64,000 nt of DNA from Mycobacterium deserti (GCF_025345615.1 NZ_JAODWD010000005.1:248001-312000); one strand, 5' to 3'. Shown: positions 34,786-44,237, counted from the stretch's first letter. Notes: a model not told the origin generated them from the letters alone. Numbers and translations: made by a program.

Positions 34786-35205
34786 GTGAACGTTCCCCGT
34801 CGCTGCTGTCGGCCCGGGTGCCCCCACTATGCGGTCGCGACGTTGACCTTCGTCTACGCCGACTCGACGGCCGTCGTGGGTCCACTGGCCACGGTGTCCG
34901 AACCGCACTCGTGGGATCTGTGCGTGGTTCATGCCGGCCGCGTCACCGCTCCCCGCGGCTGGGAACTCGTTCGCCATGCGGGGCCGCTGCCCGCGCATCC
35001 CGATGAAGACGATTTGGTGGCACTGGCCGATGCGGTGCGGGAAGGCCGCGACGTCGCCCCGCCGGTCAACGGCGTGGCCGCAGGCTTTTCCGACCCCGTC
35101 ACCGGCGCTCCCGGCGGCGCACTGATGGCTCCGCCCGCCCGCCGGCCAGAGACCAACGGCCGCAGGCGCGGCCACCTGCGCGTGTTGCCCGACCCGGGCG
35201 ATTAG
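34786..35205 (+). CDS. DUF3499 family protein, Rv3258c-like
   Basis: 139 residues beginning 'VNVPRRCCRPGCPHYAVATLTF', with cysteines (C-C-x3-C) and later 'DLCVVHAGR'. These four Cys/His positions suggest a small zinc ribbon. The C-terminal part is Pro/Arg-rich and looks disordered. GTG 34786 gives the usual mycobacterial N-terminus. It sits just upstream of manB on the same strand with a 97-base gap, as in other mycobacteria. Function unknown. Confidence 0.82.
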   Translation: MNVPRRCCRPGCPHYAVATLTFVYADSTAVVGPLATVSEPHSWDLCVVHAGRVTAPRGWELVRHAGPLPAHPDEDDLVALADAVREGRDVAPPVNGVAAGFSDPVTGAPGGALMAPPARRPETNGRRRGHLRVLPDPGD

Positions 35206-35302
35206 TACTTCGTCAACTCCCGGCAATCGGCTGTGACTAGTCGGCCTGCACTGCGCGACCGACGGTTAGGCTGGCGCCAACGTCCCCTTCGCAAGGAGTC
35301 CT

Positions 35303-36691
35303 ATGTCACGGCCTGCCGCTGCGGTCCACCGCGTCATCAAGGCGTATGACGTGCGCGGGCTGGTCGGTGAGGAGATCGACGAGGCATTCGTCGCCGACGT
35401 CGGCGGCGCATTCGCCCGCCTGATGCGCGACGAGGGCGCGACTCAGGTGGTGATCGGCCACGACATGCGCGCCAGCTCACCGTCGCTTGCGACGGCCTTC
35501 GGCGACGGCGTCGCCGCTCAGGGCCTCGATGTCATACGCATCGGGTTGGCGTCGACTGATCAGCTGTATTTCGCGTCGGGCCTACTGGACTGCCCCGGCG
35601 CCATGTTCACCGCGAGCCACAACCCGGCCGCCTACAACGGCATCAAGCTGTGCCGTGCCGGCGCCAAACCCGTGGGCAAGGACACCGGCCTGTCCGCCGT
35701 CAGCGCCGAGGTCATCGCGGGTGTGCCGACCCACGACGGCTCACCCGGCACGACGACCGACCGCGATGTGCTCGCCGACTACGGCGAGTTCCTGCGGTCG
35801 CTGGTCAGCCTTGCCGAGATGCGACCGCTGAAGATCGCCGTCGATGCGGGCAACGGCATGGCCGGCCACACCGCACCCGCGGTGTTCGGCGCGATTCCGT
35901 CGATCACGGTGGAGCCGTTGTACTTCGAGCTCGACGGCACATTTCCCAACCACGAGGCCAACCCGCTGGATCCGGCGAACCTCGTTGACCTGCAGGCGTA
36001 CGTCGTCGAGACCGGCGCTGACATCGGTCTGGCCTTCGACGGCGACGCCGACCGGTGTTTCGTCGTCGACGAGAAGGGGCATCCGGTTTCTCCCTCAGCG
36101 GTGACCGCCCTGGTCGCCGCACGGGAATTGGGTAAAGAGATCGGCGCAACCGTGATCCACAACCTGATCACCTCCCGCGCGGTACCGGAGCTGGTGGCCG
36201 AACGCGGCGGCACCCCGCTGCGCTCGCGCGTCGGGCACTCCTACATCAAGGCGTTGATGGCCGACACCGGGGCGATTTTCGGTGGCGAGCATTCCGCGCA
36301 CTATTACTTTCGCGACTTCTGGGGCGCCGACTCGGGCATGCTGGCCGCGCTTCACGTGCTGGCCGCGCTGGGCGAGCAACAGCGCCCGCTGTCGGATCTG
36401 ATGGCCGACTATGAGCGCTACGAGTCCTCGGGCGAGATCAACTTCACCGTCGCCGACGCCGAACGGTGTGTCGACGATGTGCTGAAGGCGTTCGGAAGCC
36501 GCATCCACTCCATCGACCACCTCGACGGCGTGACCGTGGACCTGGGTGACGGCAGTTGGTTCAACCTCCGAATGTCGAACACCGAGCCGTTGCTGCGGCT
36601 CAACGCCGAAGCCCGTACCGGCGAGGGCGTCGAGGAGATCGTCGGCCAGGTGGCCGCCCAAATCGCCGCCCGCAGTGAGGCAGCGATGTGA
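35303..36691 (+). CDS. manB: Phosphomannomutase
   Basis: 462 residues, alpha-D-phosphohexomutase family. The phosphoserine loop is 'FTASHNPAAYNG' (Ser105), the metal loop 'AFDGDADRCFVV', the sugar loop 'GEHSAHYYF', and the phosphate-binding C-terminal 'RMSNTEPLLRLN'. It interconverts mannose-6- and mannose-1-phosphate for GDP-mannose, needed for PIMs, lipomannan and mannosylated proteins. ATG behind AAGGAGT. Overlaps the following gene by 4 bases. Confidence 0.95.
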   Translation: MSRPAAAVHRVIKAYDVRGLVGEEIDEAFVADVGGAFARLMRDEGATQVVIGHDMRASSPSLATAFGDGVAAQGLDVIRIGLASTDQLYFASGLLDCPGAMFTASHNPAAYNGIKLCRAGAKPVGKDTGLSAVSAEVIAGVPTHDGSPGTTTDRDVLADYGEFLRSLVSLAEMRPLKIAVDAGNGMAGHTAPAVFGAIPSITVEPLYFELDGTFPNHEANPLDPANLVDLQAYVVETGADIGLAFDGDADRCFVVDEKGHPVSPSAVTALVAARELGKEIGATVIHNLITSRAVPELVAERGGTPLRSRVGHSYIKALMADTGAIFGGEHSAHYYFRDFWGADSGMLAALHVLAALGEQQRPLSDLMADYERYESSGEINFTVADAERCVDDVLKAFGSRIHSIDHLDGVTVDLGDGSWFNLRMSNTEPLLRLNAEARTGEGVEEIVGQVAAQIAARSEAAM

Positions 36692-37800
36692 ACTCGACCC
36701 ACGCGACAGTCGACCTCGACGATGTCGACGGGCTGCTCGCCGCCGACCGGGACGGTTTGCTGCGTGCGGCGTCGATGGCCGGCGCGCAGGTACGGGCCAC
36801 CGCCGCCGCGCTCGAAGAGGGAGAGCTGGCGACGCTGCAGTCCGGGCAGCTGCCCCGCACAGTGATCTGGGTCGCCGGTCGCGGCAACGCCGAGACCGCG
36901 GGGACCTTGCTCGCGGCCGCGCTGGGCGGATCGATCGCGGCACCCATCGTCGTCGTCTCGGAGGTGCCCCCGTGGATCGGCGCGCTCGACGTCCTGGTCA
37001 TCGCCGGTGACGATTCCGGCGACCCCGCACTGGTGTCGGCCGCCGCCACCGGGGTGCGCCGCGGTGCGCGCGTGGCCGTCATCGCCCCCTACGAGGGACC
37101 GTTGCGGGACGCCACCGCGGGCCGGTCTGTCGCGCTTCCCCCGCGATTGCCGGTGCGCGACGATTTCGGCCTCGTCCGCTTCGTCGCCGCGGGCCTGGCC
37201 GTGTTGCAGGTCGTCGACCCGGGACTGCGGGTGGACCTGGGATCGATGGCCGACGAACTCGACGCAGAAGCCTTCCGCAACAGTGCCGGTCACGAACTGT
37301 TCACCAACCCCGCCAAGTCGCTGGCCGAGCGGATGTCGGACCGCGACGTCGTGCTGGCCGGTGACAACGCGGCGACGCTGGCGCTGGCCCGACATGCCGC
37401 CGCGGTTCTGTTGCGGATCGCGCACACCCCGGTCTGCGCGGTCGGGCTGGCGGACACCCTTGTGGCGTTGCGCGCCGGGATGGGCAGTGCGGCGGGGACG
37501 GACGGCGCACAGTCGATATTCCACGATGAAGAGATCGACGGCCCGCAGCCGCGGCGGGTCCGCACCCTGGTGCTCACCACCGATTCGGAGATGCCGGTGG
37601 TCGCCGCCCGGGTGGGCGGGCTCGACGGCGTCGACGTGGTCAGCGCCGGAGACATTCCGGCGACGCCCGATGCGCTTCCGACCGGTGACGTGCCTGCGGC
37701 CGTGGGCTCGCCGGTGTTCGGACGGCCGGAACTGCAACTGACGATGTTGACCGTGCGGATCGAGATGGCGGCCGTGTACCTGAGACTGGTTCGAGGTTAA
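36688..37800 (+). CDS. SIS/TobH-like protein, Rv3256c-like
   Basis: 370 residues, resembling bifunctional phosphoglucose/phosphomannose isomerase-type SIS proteins (TobH) but without a clear catalytic motif. 'VIWVAGRGNAETAGTLLAAAL' and 'LDVLVIAGDDSGDPALVSAAATG' look like the two halves of a SIS sugar-phosphate binding fold. It lies between manB and manA in one operon (GTGA overlap upstream, 4 bases downstream), so a role in mannose phosphate handling is likely but unproven. Confidence 0.78.
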   Translation: MNSTHATVDLDDVDGLLAADRDGLLRAASMAGAQVRATAAALEEGELATLQSGQLPRTVIWVAGRGNAETAGTLLAAALGGSIAAPIVVVSEVPPWIGALDVLVIAGDDSGDPALVSAAATGVRRGARVAVIAPYEGPLRDATAGRSVALPPRLPVRDDFGLVRFVAAGLAVLQVVDPGLRVDLGSMADELDAEAFRNSAGHELFTNPAKSLAERMSDRDVVLAGDNAATLALARHAAAVLLRIAHTPVCAVGLADTLVALRAGMGSAAGTDGAQSIFHDEEIDGPQPRRVRTLVLTTDSEMPVVAARVGGLDGVDVVSAGDIPATPDALPTGDVPAAVGSPVFGRPELQLTMLTVRIEMAAVYLRLVRG

Positions 37801-37804
37801 ACAA

Positions 37805-39031
37805 GTGCACTTGCTACGGGGAGCTGTGCGGACCTACGCATGGGGTTCGCGGACCGCGATTGCCGATTTCACTGGAAGACCCAGTCCCACAGCGCATCCC
37901 GAGGCCGAGCTCTGGTTCGGCGCGCATCCGGGTGATCCGGCCTTCCTCGAGACAGACCAGGGGGAGCGGTCACTGCTCGACGCGTTGCGCGACGACCCCG
38001 AAGGTCAGCTGGGCGCGGCGGTATGCGGCCGGTTCGGCGACACACTGCCCTTCCTGCTCAAGGTGCTGGCGGCCGACGAGCCGCTGTCGCTGCAGGCGCA
38101 TCCGAGCGCCGAGCAGGCCGTCGAGGGCTTCGCCCGCGAGGAGAGGATGGGCCTCGCGGTCTCGGCGCCGAACCGCAACTACCGCGATCCCAGCCACAAA
38201 CCCGAAATCCTGGTCGCGCTGGGACAATTCGAGGCACTCGCAGGCTTTCGACCCGCCGCACGCACCGTGGAGTTGATGCGCGCACTGGCCGTCACCGACC
38301 TCGACCCCTTCGTCAACCTGCTGTCCGGTCAGTCCGATGCCGACGGCCTGCGCGCGTTGTTCACCACGTGGATCACTCTGCCGCAACCCGATCTCGACGT
38401 CCTGGTGCCCGCCGTGATCGACGGCGCTATCCACTACGTCCGCACGGGCCAGCGTGAGTTCGCTGCCGAAGCCCGAACGGTGCTCGAACTCGGCGAGCGT
38501 TATCCGGGCGACGCCGGCGTGCTGGCGTCGCTGCTGCTGAACCGGATCAGCCTCCAGTCCGGTGAAGCCATCTACCTGCCGGCGGGCAACCTGCACGCCT
38601 ATCTGCAGGGCGTGGGTGTCGAGGTGATGGCCAACTCCGACAACGTTCTGCGCGGCGGGCTCACACCCAAGCACGTCGACGTCCCCGAGCTGTTGCGCGT
38701 GCTCGACTTCACGCCGGCCACAGAGCACCTCATCCGACCCAAGATCATCAAGGACGGAACGGAGCTGGTGTACGACACACCGGCACCGGAATTCGCAGTG
38801 TCGGTGTTGTGCATCGACGGCGAGCAGCTCGGCCACGAGATCGATGCGCCGACCCGCCACGACGGCCCCCAGATCCTGCTGTGCACTGAAGGCTCGACGG
38901 TGGTGCACGCCAAGTCGGGCAGCGTGACGCTGGAGCGCGGCGCGGCGGCATGGGTGTCGGCCGACGACGGGCCCATCCGGCTGGTCGCGCAGGATCCGAC
39001 CAGACTGTTCAGGGCGACAGTCGGTATCTAG
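37805..39031 (+). CDS. manA: Mannose-6-phosphate isomerase, class I
   Basis: 408 residues, cupin-fold type I phosphomannose isomerase converting fructose-6-phosphate and mannose-6-phosphate. 'YAWGSRTAIADFTG' starts it; 'LSLQAHPSAEQA' carries zinc ligands and 'HKPEILVAL' the active-site region. 'IYLPAGNLHAYLQGVGVEVMANSDNVLRGGLTPKH' is split over the C-terminal cupin. GTG 37805. With manB it links central metabolism to GDP-mannose. The stop overlaps the convergent DUF808 gene by 4 bases. Confidence 0.95.
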   Translation: MHLLRGAVRTYAWGSRTAIADFTGRPSPTAHPEAELWFGAHPGDPAFLETDQGERSLLDALRDDPEGQLGAAVCGRFGDTLPFLLKVLAADEPLSLQAHPSAEQAVEGFAREERMGLAVSAPNRNYRDPSHKPEILVALGQFEALAGFRPAARTVELMRALAVTDLDPFVNLLSGQSDADGLRALFTTWITLPQPDLDVLVPAVIDGAIHYVRTGQREFAAEARTVLELGERYPGDAGVLASLLLNRISLQSGEAIYLPAGNLHAYLQGVGVEVMANSDNVLRGGLTPKHVDVPELLRVLDFTPATEHLIRPKIIKDGTELVYDTPAPEFAVSVLCIDGEQLGHEIDAPTRHDGPQILLCTEGSTVVHAKSGSVTLERGAAAWVSADDGPIRLVAQDPTRLFRATVGI

Positions 39032-39969
39032 TGGTCCTTGCGGCCGAACGGCAGCAGGTGAACGACCGCGACCACCACCGCCCCGACGATCAACCCGATG
39101 AGCGCCGATGCGGCCGTATTGGTCAGCCATGCCAGCACCCCGCCGACCCCCGCGACGTGGTGCACCCATTCCTCGGCATGGTGAACGAGCCCGTACGGGC
39201 CGTGCCAGCCGAGCGTGTCGGTGCCGAGGAGCAGTATGTGGCCGCCGACCCAAAGCATCGCGACGGTGCCGATAGTCGACAGTGCGGCAAGGAGTTTGGG
39301 CATACCGGCCACCAGGCCGCGACCCACCCGCTGTCCGAAGCGCGAGGCGCGCTGAGTGAGGCCAAGGCCGATGTCGTCCATCTTCACGATCGCCGCGACC
39401 ACCCCGTAGACCGCGACCGTGATCACGATCGCGACCACGATCAGGATGATCAGGCGGGGCCAGAAGCTCTCGCTGGCCACCTCGTTCAGCGCGATGACCA
39501 TGATCTCGGCGGACAGGATGAAGTCCGTGCGGATCGCGCCTGCAGCCATCTGCTTCTCGGCGTCCTCGCCGGCGGCCGTGACCGGCGCGCTGTGGGCGGC
39601 GTGCCCGCCGTGTTTGCTGAAGCGGCCCCAGACCTTTTCCGCGCCCTCGTAGCAGAGGTACGTCGCGCCGAGCATCAGAAGCGGCGTGAGCAGCCACGGC
39701 GCGAACTGGCTGAGCAGCATCGCGGCGGGCAGGATGAACAACAGCTTGTTGCGCAGCGATCCGATCGCGATCCGCTTGATGATCGGCAGTTCGCGCTCGG
39801 CGGCGAGGCCGTGCACGTACTGCGGCGTCACGGCGGTGTCGTCGACGACGACGCCTGCCGCCTTGGCCGTCGCGCGCCCGGCCGCCGCGCCGATGTCGTC
39901 GACCGATGCGGCAGCAAGCCGGGCCAGTACCGCAACGTCGTCGAGAAGTCCGAACAGGCCCGCGCTCAT
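39028..39969 (-). CDS. DUF808 (YedI-like) inner membrane protein
   Basis: 313 residues with about six membrane segments. 'SAGLFGLLDDVAVLARLAAASVDDIGAAA' and 'TPQYVHGLAAERELPIIKRIAIGSLRNK' are the DUF808 signatures, and 'GATYLCYEGAEKV' follows. A hydrophilic loop with 'GGHAAHSAP' is His-rich. Function unknown in all organisms. It is 10 bases downstream of the flavoprotein gene's... opposite-end neighbour, on the same strand, and may share its transcript. Confidence 0.85.
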   Translation of the reverse strand: MSAGLFGLLDDVAVLARLAAASVDDIGAAAGRATAKAAGVVVDDTAVTPQYVHGLAAERELPIIKRIAIGSLRNKLLFILPAAMLLSQFAPWLLTPLLMLGATYLCYEGAEKVWGRFSKHGGHAAHSAPVTAAGEDAEKQMAAGAIRTDFILSAEIMVIALNEVASESFWPRLIILIVVAIVITVAVYGVVAAIVKMDDIGLGLTQRASRFGQRVGRGLVAGMPKLLAALSTIGTVAMLWVGGHILLLGTDTLGWHGPYGLVHHAEEWVHHVAGVGGVLAWLTNTAASALIGLIVGAVVVAVVHLLPFGRKDH

Positions 39970-39979
39970 GGCACCGAAG

Positions 39980-41338
39980 CTACCGCAGCGCGGCGACCGG
40001 CTGCTTGGCCGTGCGCTTTTCGGCGAGCCAGAGCCGCATGTTGTGCCGGACCGTGCGGCCGACCAGCCGCGCCGACGGGACCATATAGAGGCTGTCGAGC
40101 AGGCTGAACCGTCGCAGGAACCATTCGGCGAGAACAGGATCGGTCTCGGCGGCGCCGAGGAACTGGTCGAAGAGGTTGCCCACGGGCTTGTACCACCGTG
40201 GCGCCGGCCCGCTGGCCCGATGCAGGGTCAGGTCGCCGATCGCGTTCATCGTCCAGACGGGGAAGGTGCTCTTGGCCGTCGCCGTGGTGAACGTGCCGAC
40301 CAGGTCGTCGGACTGCAGGGCCCGCTTGAGATGACCCGCCTGCAGCGACGTCATCGTCATGCCCTGCCCGTAGGTGGGGTTGAAGCTCACGACCGCGTCG
40401 CCGAACGGGAGGATGCCGGCGGGAAAGCGGTCCAACTTGTCGTAGCGGCGCCAGCGACTGGTCGGGTACTTGTGGAACGCCACCTCGCCCACTGGTGTGC
40501 CGCGGCGCAGGGCGTCGGCGACGTGTGCGGGCAGGATCTCGTCGGCCAGGTCGCACATCTGAGCGAAATTCTGTGGCGGCTCGACCTTTCCGACGCCGAA
40601 GGTCGTGACGTTCCAGACGCCGTCCTCGTAGAACAGCATCCCCACCCCAACCGGCTGTGCATCGGATGCACCGGCCACGACGACCTTCTCGGCGAGCAGG
40701 CCGTCGGGCACCTGCACGCGCTGGCTCGAGTAGGCGATGCCGACGTCGACGGTGTCTTCACGGGGGCGTTGGTAACCCCACTTCTCCAACCACACCGGCA
40801 GCCGGGTGCCGCGGCCCGTGGCGTCGATGACCAGATCGGCGGACACCACGGCGCCGTCGTCGAGCAGGACTCCGGTCACCTGCTGCCTGCCGGCGTCGTA
40901 GGTCGGTTCGGTCACGTTCGCGCGCACGATGTCGACGTTCTCGATCGCCTGCACGCGGCGCCGGATCTGCCATTCGAGTTGTGGGCGGCTGGGCACGTAG
41001 GCGGTGAACTCGTCCTGGAGTGTGTGCTGGGTGCCCAGCACGTGGCCCGCGGCGCCGAAGTGGATGCAGTCGGGGCGGTTCTCCAGGATCGGCACACCGT
41101 CGGCGACCATGCCGTCGAGCAGGCCGGGAAAGTGGCTCTCGAACTCCTGCGCACCGCGCGCCATGAGCAGGTGCACGTGCCTGCCCTGGGGCACCGCCGC
41201 GCGGTTGGCCGGACCCTCGGGAAGTTCGTCGCGTTCGTATACGGTGACCCGGTCGTAGACGTCGGACAGCACCCGCGCGGCACACAGCCCGCCGATGCTG
41301 GCGCCGATGACGACAGCGTGGTTTCCAGTCCGCCCCAT
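39980..41338 (-). CDS. FAD-dependent oxidoreductase, Rv3254-like
   Basis: 452 residues of the aromatic hydroxylase/geranylgeranyl reductase-like flavoprotein group. The FAD ADP-binding loop is 'AVVIGASIGGLCAARVL' (about 6-22). 'DLVIDATGRGTRLPVWL' is the second FAD/NAD contact, and 'FGDAVVSFNPTYGQGMTMTSLQA' is the third, equivalent to the GD motif. ATG 41338 is the second of two possible starts and directly precedes the FAD loop. Divergent from the amino acid permease gene by 56 bases. Substrate unknown. The DUF808 gene follows 10 bases after it. Confidence 0.85.
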   Translation of the reverse strand: MGRTGNHAVVIGASIGGLCAARVLSDVYDRVTVYERDELPEGPANRAAVPQGRHVHLLMARGAQEFESHFPGLLDGMVADGVPILENRPDCIHFGAAGHVLGTQHTLQDEFTAYVPSRPQLEWQIRRRVQAIENVDIVRANVTEPTYDAGRQQVTGVLLDDGAVVSADLVIDATGRGTRLPVWLEKWGYQRPREDTVDVGIAYSSQRVQVPDGLLAEKVVVAGASDAQPVGVGMLFYEDGVWNVTTFGVGKVEPPQNFAQMCDLADEILPAHVADALRRGTPVGEVAFHKYPTSRWRRYDKLDRFPAGILPFGDAVVSFNPTYGQGMTMTSLQAGHLKRALQSDDLVGTFTTATAKSTFPVWTMNAIGDLTLHRASGPAPRWYKPVGNLFDQFLGAAETDPVLAEWFLRRFSLLDSLYMVPSARLVGRTVRHNMRLWLAEKRTAKQPVAALR

Positions 41339-41394
41339 GGGGGGACAGTACAAGGTACGTTCCCGAGGTAGCTACCAGGGAGGACACGAAACTG

Positions 41395-42864
41395 ATGGCC
41401 TGGCGGACCAAATCGGTGGAGCAGTCGATCGCTGATACCGATGAGCCGGACACCCGATTACGCAAGGACCTGAACTGGTGGGACCTCACCGTTTTCGGGG
41501 TGTCGGTCGTGATCGGGGCGGGCATCTTCACCATCACGGCGTCGACGGCGGGCAATCTCACCGGACCGGCCATCTCGATCTCGTTCCTGTTCGCGGCGAT
41601 CGCCTGCGGCCTGGCGGCGCTGTGCTACGCGGAGTTCGCCTCAACGGTCCCGGTGGCGGGCAGTGCCTACACGTTCTCCTACGCGACGTTCGGTGAGTTC
41701 GTCGCCTGGATCATCGGCTGGGACCTGATCCTCGAGTTCGCCGTCGCGGCCGCGGTGGTCGCCAAGGGCTGGTCGAGCTATCTGGGCACGGTCTTCGGTT
41801 TTGGCGGCGGCACGGCGGAATTCGGCGCGTTCTCGGTGGATTGGGGCGCGCTGCTGATCATCGCGTTCGTCACGCTGATCCTGGCGATGGGCACCAAGCT
41901 GTCCGCGGGGGTGAGCCTGGTGATCACCGCGATCAAGGTCGGGGTCGTGCTGCTGGTCGTCATCGTCGGTGCCTTCTACATCGAAGCCTCCAATTTCACG
42001 CCGTTCGTGCCGCCCGCGGAACCGGGCGAAGGCGGCGGCGGCTCCGAGCAGTCCCTGTTCTCGTTGTTGACCGGAGCCGAAGGCAGTAACTACGGCTGGT
42101 ACGGCGTGCTGGCAGGCGCGTCGATCGTGTTCTTCGCGTTCATCGGTTTCGACATCGTGGCCACCACCGCCGAGGAGACCCGCAACCCACAGCGCGACGT
42201 GTCGCGCGGAATCCTCGGTTCCCTGGCGATCGTCACGGTGCTCTACGTGGCCGTGGCCGTCGTGCTGACCGGAATGGTGTCCTACACCGAACTGCGCGAC
42301 GCCGGCGAGGATGCCAACCTGGCGACTGCGTTCTCGGCCAACGGCGTGGATTGGGCCGCGAAGGTCATTTCGATCGGCGCGCTGGCGGGGTTGACCACGG
42401 TGGTGATCGTGCTGGTGCTCGGGCAGACCCGGGTGCTGTTCGCGATGAGCCGCGACGGACTGCTGCCGCGACCGCTGGCGAAGACCGGTAAGCACGGAAC
42501 GCCCGTGCGCATCACGCTGATCGTCGGCGTTCTGGTCGCCATCGCCGCGTCGGTGTTCCCGATCGACAAGCTCGAGGAAATGGTCAACATCGGCACGCTG
42601 TTCGCGTTCGTGTTGGTCTCGGCCGGCGTGATCGTGCTGCGCCGAACCAGGCCCGACCTGCCGCGCGGCTTCCGCGCGCCGTGGGTGCCGGTGCTGCCGA
42701 TCGCGGCGATCGTGGCGTGCGTCTGGCTGATGCTCAACCTGACCGGCCTGACGTGGATCCGCTTCCTGATCTGGATGGCCATCGGCGTCGTCGTCTACTT
42801 CCTCTACGGCCGCCGCCACTCGATGCTGGCCCAGCGCGAACGGGCCGCCGCCACCACCCCCTAG
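41395..42864 (+). CDS. APC-family amino acid permease, Rv3253c-like
   Basis: 489 residues with about twelve to fourteen membrane segments. 'VFGVSVVIGAGIFTITA' is the APC superfamily TM1 motif that binds the amino acid main chain, and 'FFAFIGFDIVATTAEETRNPQRDV' is typical of cationic amino acid transporters (CAT/YfnA type). 'GQTRVLFAMSRDGLLP' follows in TM8-9. It probably imports a cationic or neutral amino acid; specificity not readable. A strong palindrome follows its stop, so it is likely monocistronic. Confidence 0.9.
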   Translation: MAWRTKSVEQSIADTDEPDTRLRKDLNWWDLTVFGVSVVIGAGIFTITASTAGNLTGPAISISFLFAAIACGLAALCYAEFASTVPVAGSAYTFSYATFGEFVAWIIGWDLILEFAVAAAVVAKGWSSYLGTVFGFGGGTAEFGAFSVDWGALLIIAFVTLILAMGTKLSAGVSLVITAIKVGVVLLVVIVGAFYIEASNFTPFVPPAEPGEGGGGSEQSLFSLLTGAEGSNYGWYGVLAGASIVFFAFIGFDIVATTAEETRNPQRDVSRGILGSLAIVTVLYVAVAVVLTGMVSYTELRDAGEDANLATAFSANGVDWAAKVISIGALAGLTTVVIVLVLGQTRVLFAMSRDGLLPRPLAKTGKHGTPVRITLIVGVLVAIAASVFPIDKLEEMVNIGTLFAFVLVSAGVIVLRRTRPDLPRGFRAPWVPVLPIAAIVACVWLMLNLTGLTWIRFLIWMAIGVVVYFLYGRRHSMLAQRERAAATTP

Positions 42865-42871
42865 CCAGCGA

Positions 42872-42916
42872 TTTCGGCGCGCTAACAGTCGTTCAGCGAT
42901 CGTTAGCGCGCCGAAA
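42872..42916. terminator. Perfect 15-bp stem-loop after the permease gene
   Basis: TTTCGGCGCGCTAAC (42872-42886) pairs perfectly with GTTAGCGCGCCGAAA (42902-42916) around a 15-base loop, starting 7 bases after the stop. The GC-rich core flanked by TTT/AAA and lack of a long T tract fit the mycobacterial type of intrinsic terminator, usable from either side. It separates the permease gene from the alkB operon. Confidence 0.8.
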
Positions 42917-42949
42917 ACGGTCTGCAGCGGTTTACAAATGACGGTGTGA

Positions 42950-42993
42950 TGTCTAGACAGCCGACATAACGGCCTCTATAGTCAAGTCCAGAC
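42950..42993 (+). promoter_or_regulatory. alkB operon promoter with palindromic operator candidate
   Basis: TAGACA (42954-42959), 17 bases, TATAGT (42977-42982) is a good sigA-type promoter 40 bases before the alkB start. The perfect palindrome TGTCTAGACA (42950-42959) covers the -35 box, and a near copy of its core, GTCCAGAC, lies at 42986-42993 just after the -10 box. These flanking sites suit the TetR-family regulator encoded at the end of the operon. Confidence 0.6.
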
Positions 42994-43022
42994 GTGACGG
43001 CACTCACTTCAGGAGGTATCCG

Positions 43023-44237
43023 GTGACCACGCAATTGTCCGAACTCGAACTAGCGCAGTGGCGCGACAAGAAGCGCTACCTCTGGCTGATGGGGTTGATT
43101 GCGCCGACGGCGCTGTTCGTCATGCTCCCGCTGGTGTGGGCGTTCAACCAGTGGGGCTGGCATGGCGCCGCTGCGGTGCCGTTCTGGATCGGCCCGATCC
43201 TGCTGTACGTGCTGTTGCCCGCGCTTGACGTGCGGTTCGGCCCGGACGGACAGAATCCGCCCGACGAGGTGATGGAGCGGCTGGAGAACGACAAGTACTA
43301 CCGCTACTGCACCTACATCTACATCCCGTTCCAATACGCCAGCGTGATCATGGGCGCCTACCTGTTCACCGCGTCCGACCTGAGCTGGCTGGGCTTCGAG
43401 GGCGGGCTGGGCTGGCCGGCGAAGATCGGGCTGGCGTTGTCGGTGGGCGTGCTCGGCGGTGTCGGTATCAACACTGCGCACGAAATGGGCCATAAGAAGG
43501 AGGAGTTGGAGCGGTGGCTGTCGAAAGTCACGCTGGCACAGACGTTGTACGGCCACTTCTACATCGAGCACAACCGCGGCCACCACGTGCGGGTCGCGAC
43601 GCCGGAGGACCCGGCCTCCGCCCGATTCGGCGAGACGTTCTGGGAATTCCTGCCGCGCAGCGTGTGGGGCAGCCTGAAGTCCTCCTGGGAACTGGAGGCC
43701 AAGCGGTTGCGTCGAGCCGGCAAGAGCCCGTGGCACTGGTCCAACGACGTGCTGAACGCATGGGCGATGTCGGTGGTGTTCTACGGCATCCTCATCGCCG
43801 TCTTCGGTGTGGCACTGGTCCCGTACGTCGTCATCTCCGCGGTGTTCGGCTTCACCCTGCTCGAGACGGTCAACTACCTGGAGCACTACGGGCTGCTGCG
43901 ACAGAAGACCGAAAGCGGCCGCTACGAGCGGTGCACACCGGCGCACAGCTGGAACTCCGATCACATCGTGACGAACTTGTTCCTGTACCACCTGCAGCGC
44001 CACAGCGATCACCACGCCAACCCGACCCGCCGCTATCAGACGCTGCGCAGCATGGAGGGTGCTCCGAACCTGCCGAGCGGCTACGCGTCGATGATCGCGC
44101 TGACGTACTTCCCGCCGCTGTGGCGGCGCGTGATGGATCACCGGGTTCTGGACCACTACGACGGCGACATCACCCGGGTGAACATCCATCCGCGGGTGCG
44201 CGACCGGGTGCTGGCCAAGTACGGAGCGCGGGCGTGA
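43023..44237 (+). CDS. alkB: Alkane 1-monooxygenase (integral membrane, non-haem di-iron)
   Basis: 404 residues with about six membrane segments. The His clusters that bind two irons are all present: 'HEMGH' (His153, His157), 'EHNRGHH' (His183, His187, His188) and 'LQRHSDHHANPTRRY'. The family motif 'NYLEHYGL' is also seen. It hydroxylates the terminal carbon of medium- to long-chain alkanes, with electrons from rubredoxin. GTG start behind AGGAGG. The four genes alkB-rubA-rubB-tetR are joined by GTGA overlaps, a tight operon for alkane use. Confidence 0.97.
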   Translation: MTTQLSELELAQWRDKKRYLWLMGLIAPTALFVMLPLVWAFNQWGWHGAAAVPFWIGPILLYVLLPALDVRFGPDGQNPPDEVMERLENDKYYRYCTYIYIPFQYASVIMGAYLFTASDLSWLGFEGGLGWPAKIGLALSVGVLGGVGINTAHEMGHKKEELERWLSKVTLAQTLYGHFYIEHNRGHHVRVATPEDPASARFGETFWEFLPRSVWGSLKSSWELEAKRLRRAGKSPWHWSNDVLNAWAMSVVFYGILIAVFGVALVPYVVISAVFGFTLLETVNYLEHYGLLRQKTESGRYERCTPAHSWNSDHIVTNLFLYHLQRHSDHHANPTRRYQTLRSMEGAPNLPSGYASMIALTYFPPLWRRVMDHRVLDHYDGDITRVNIHPRVRDRVLAKYGARA

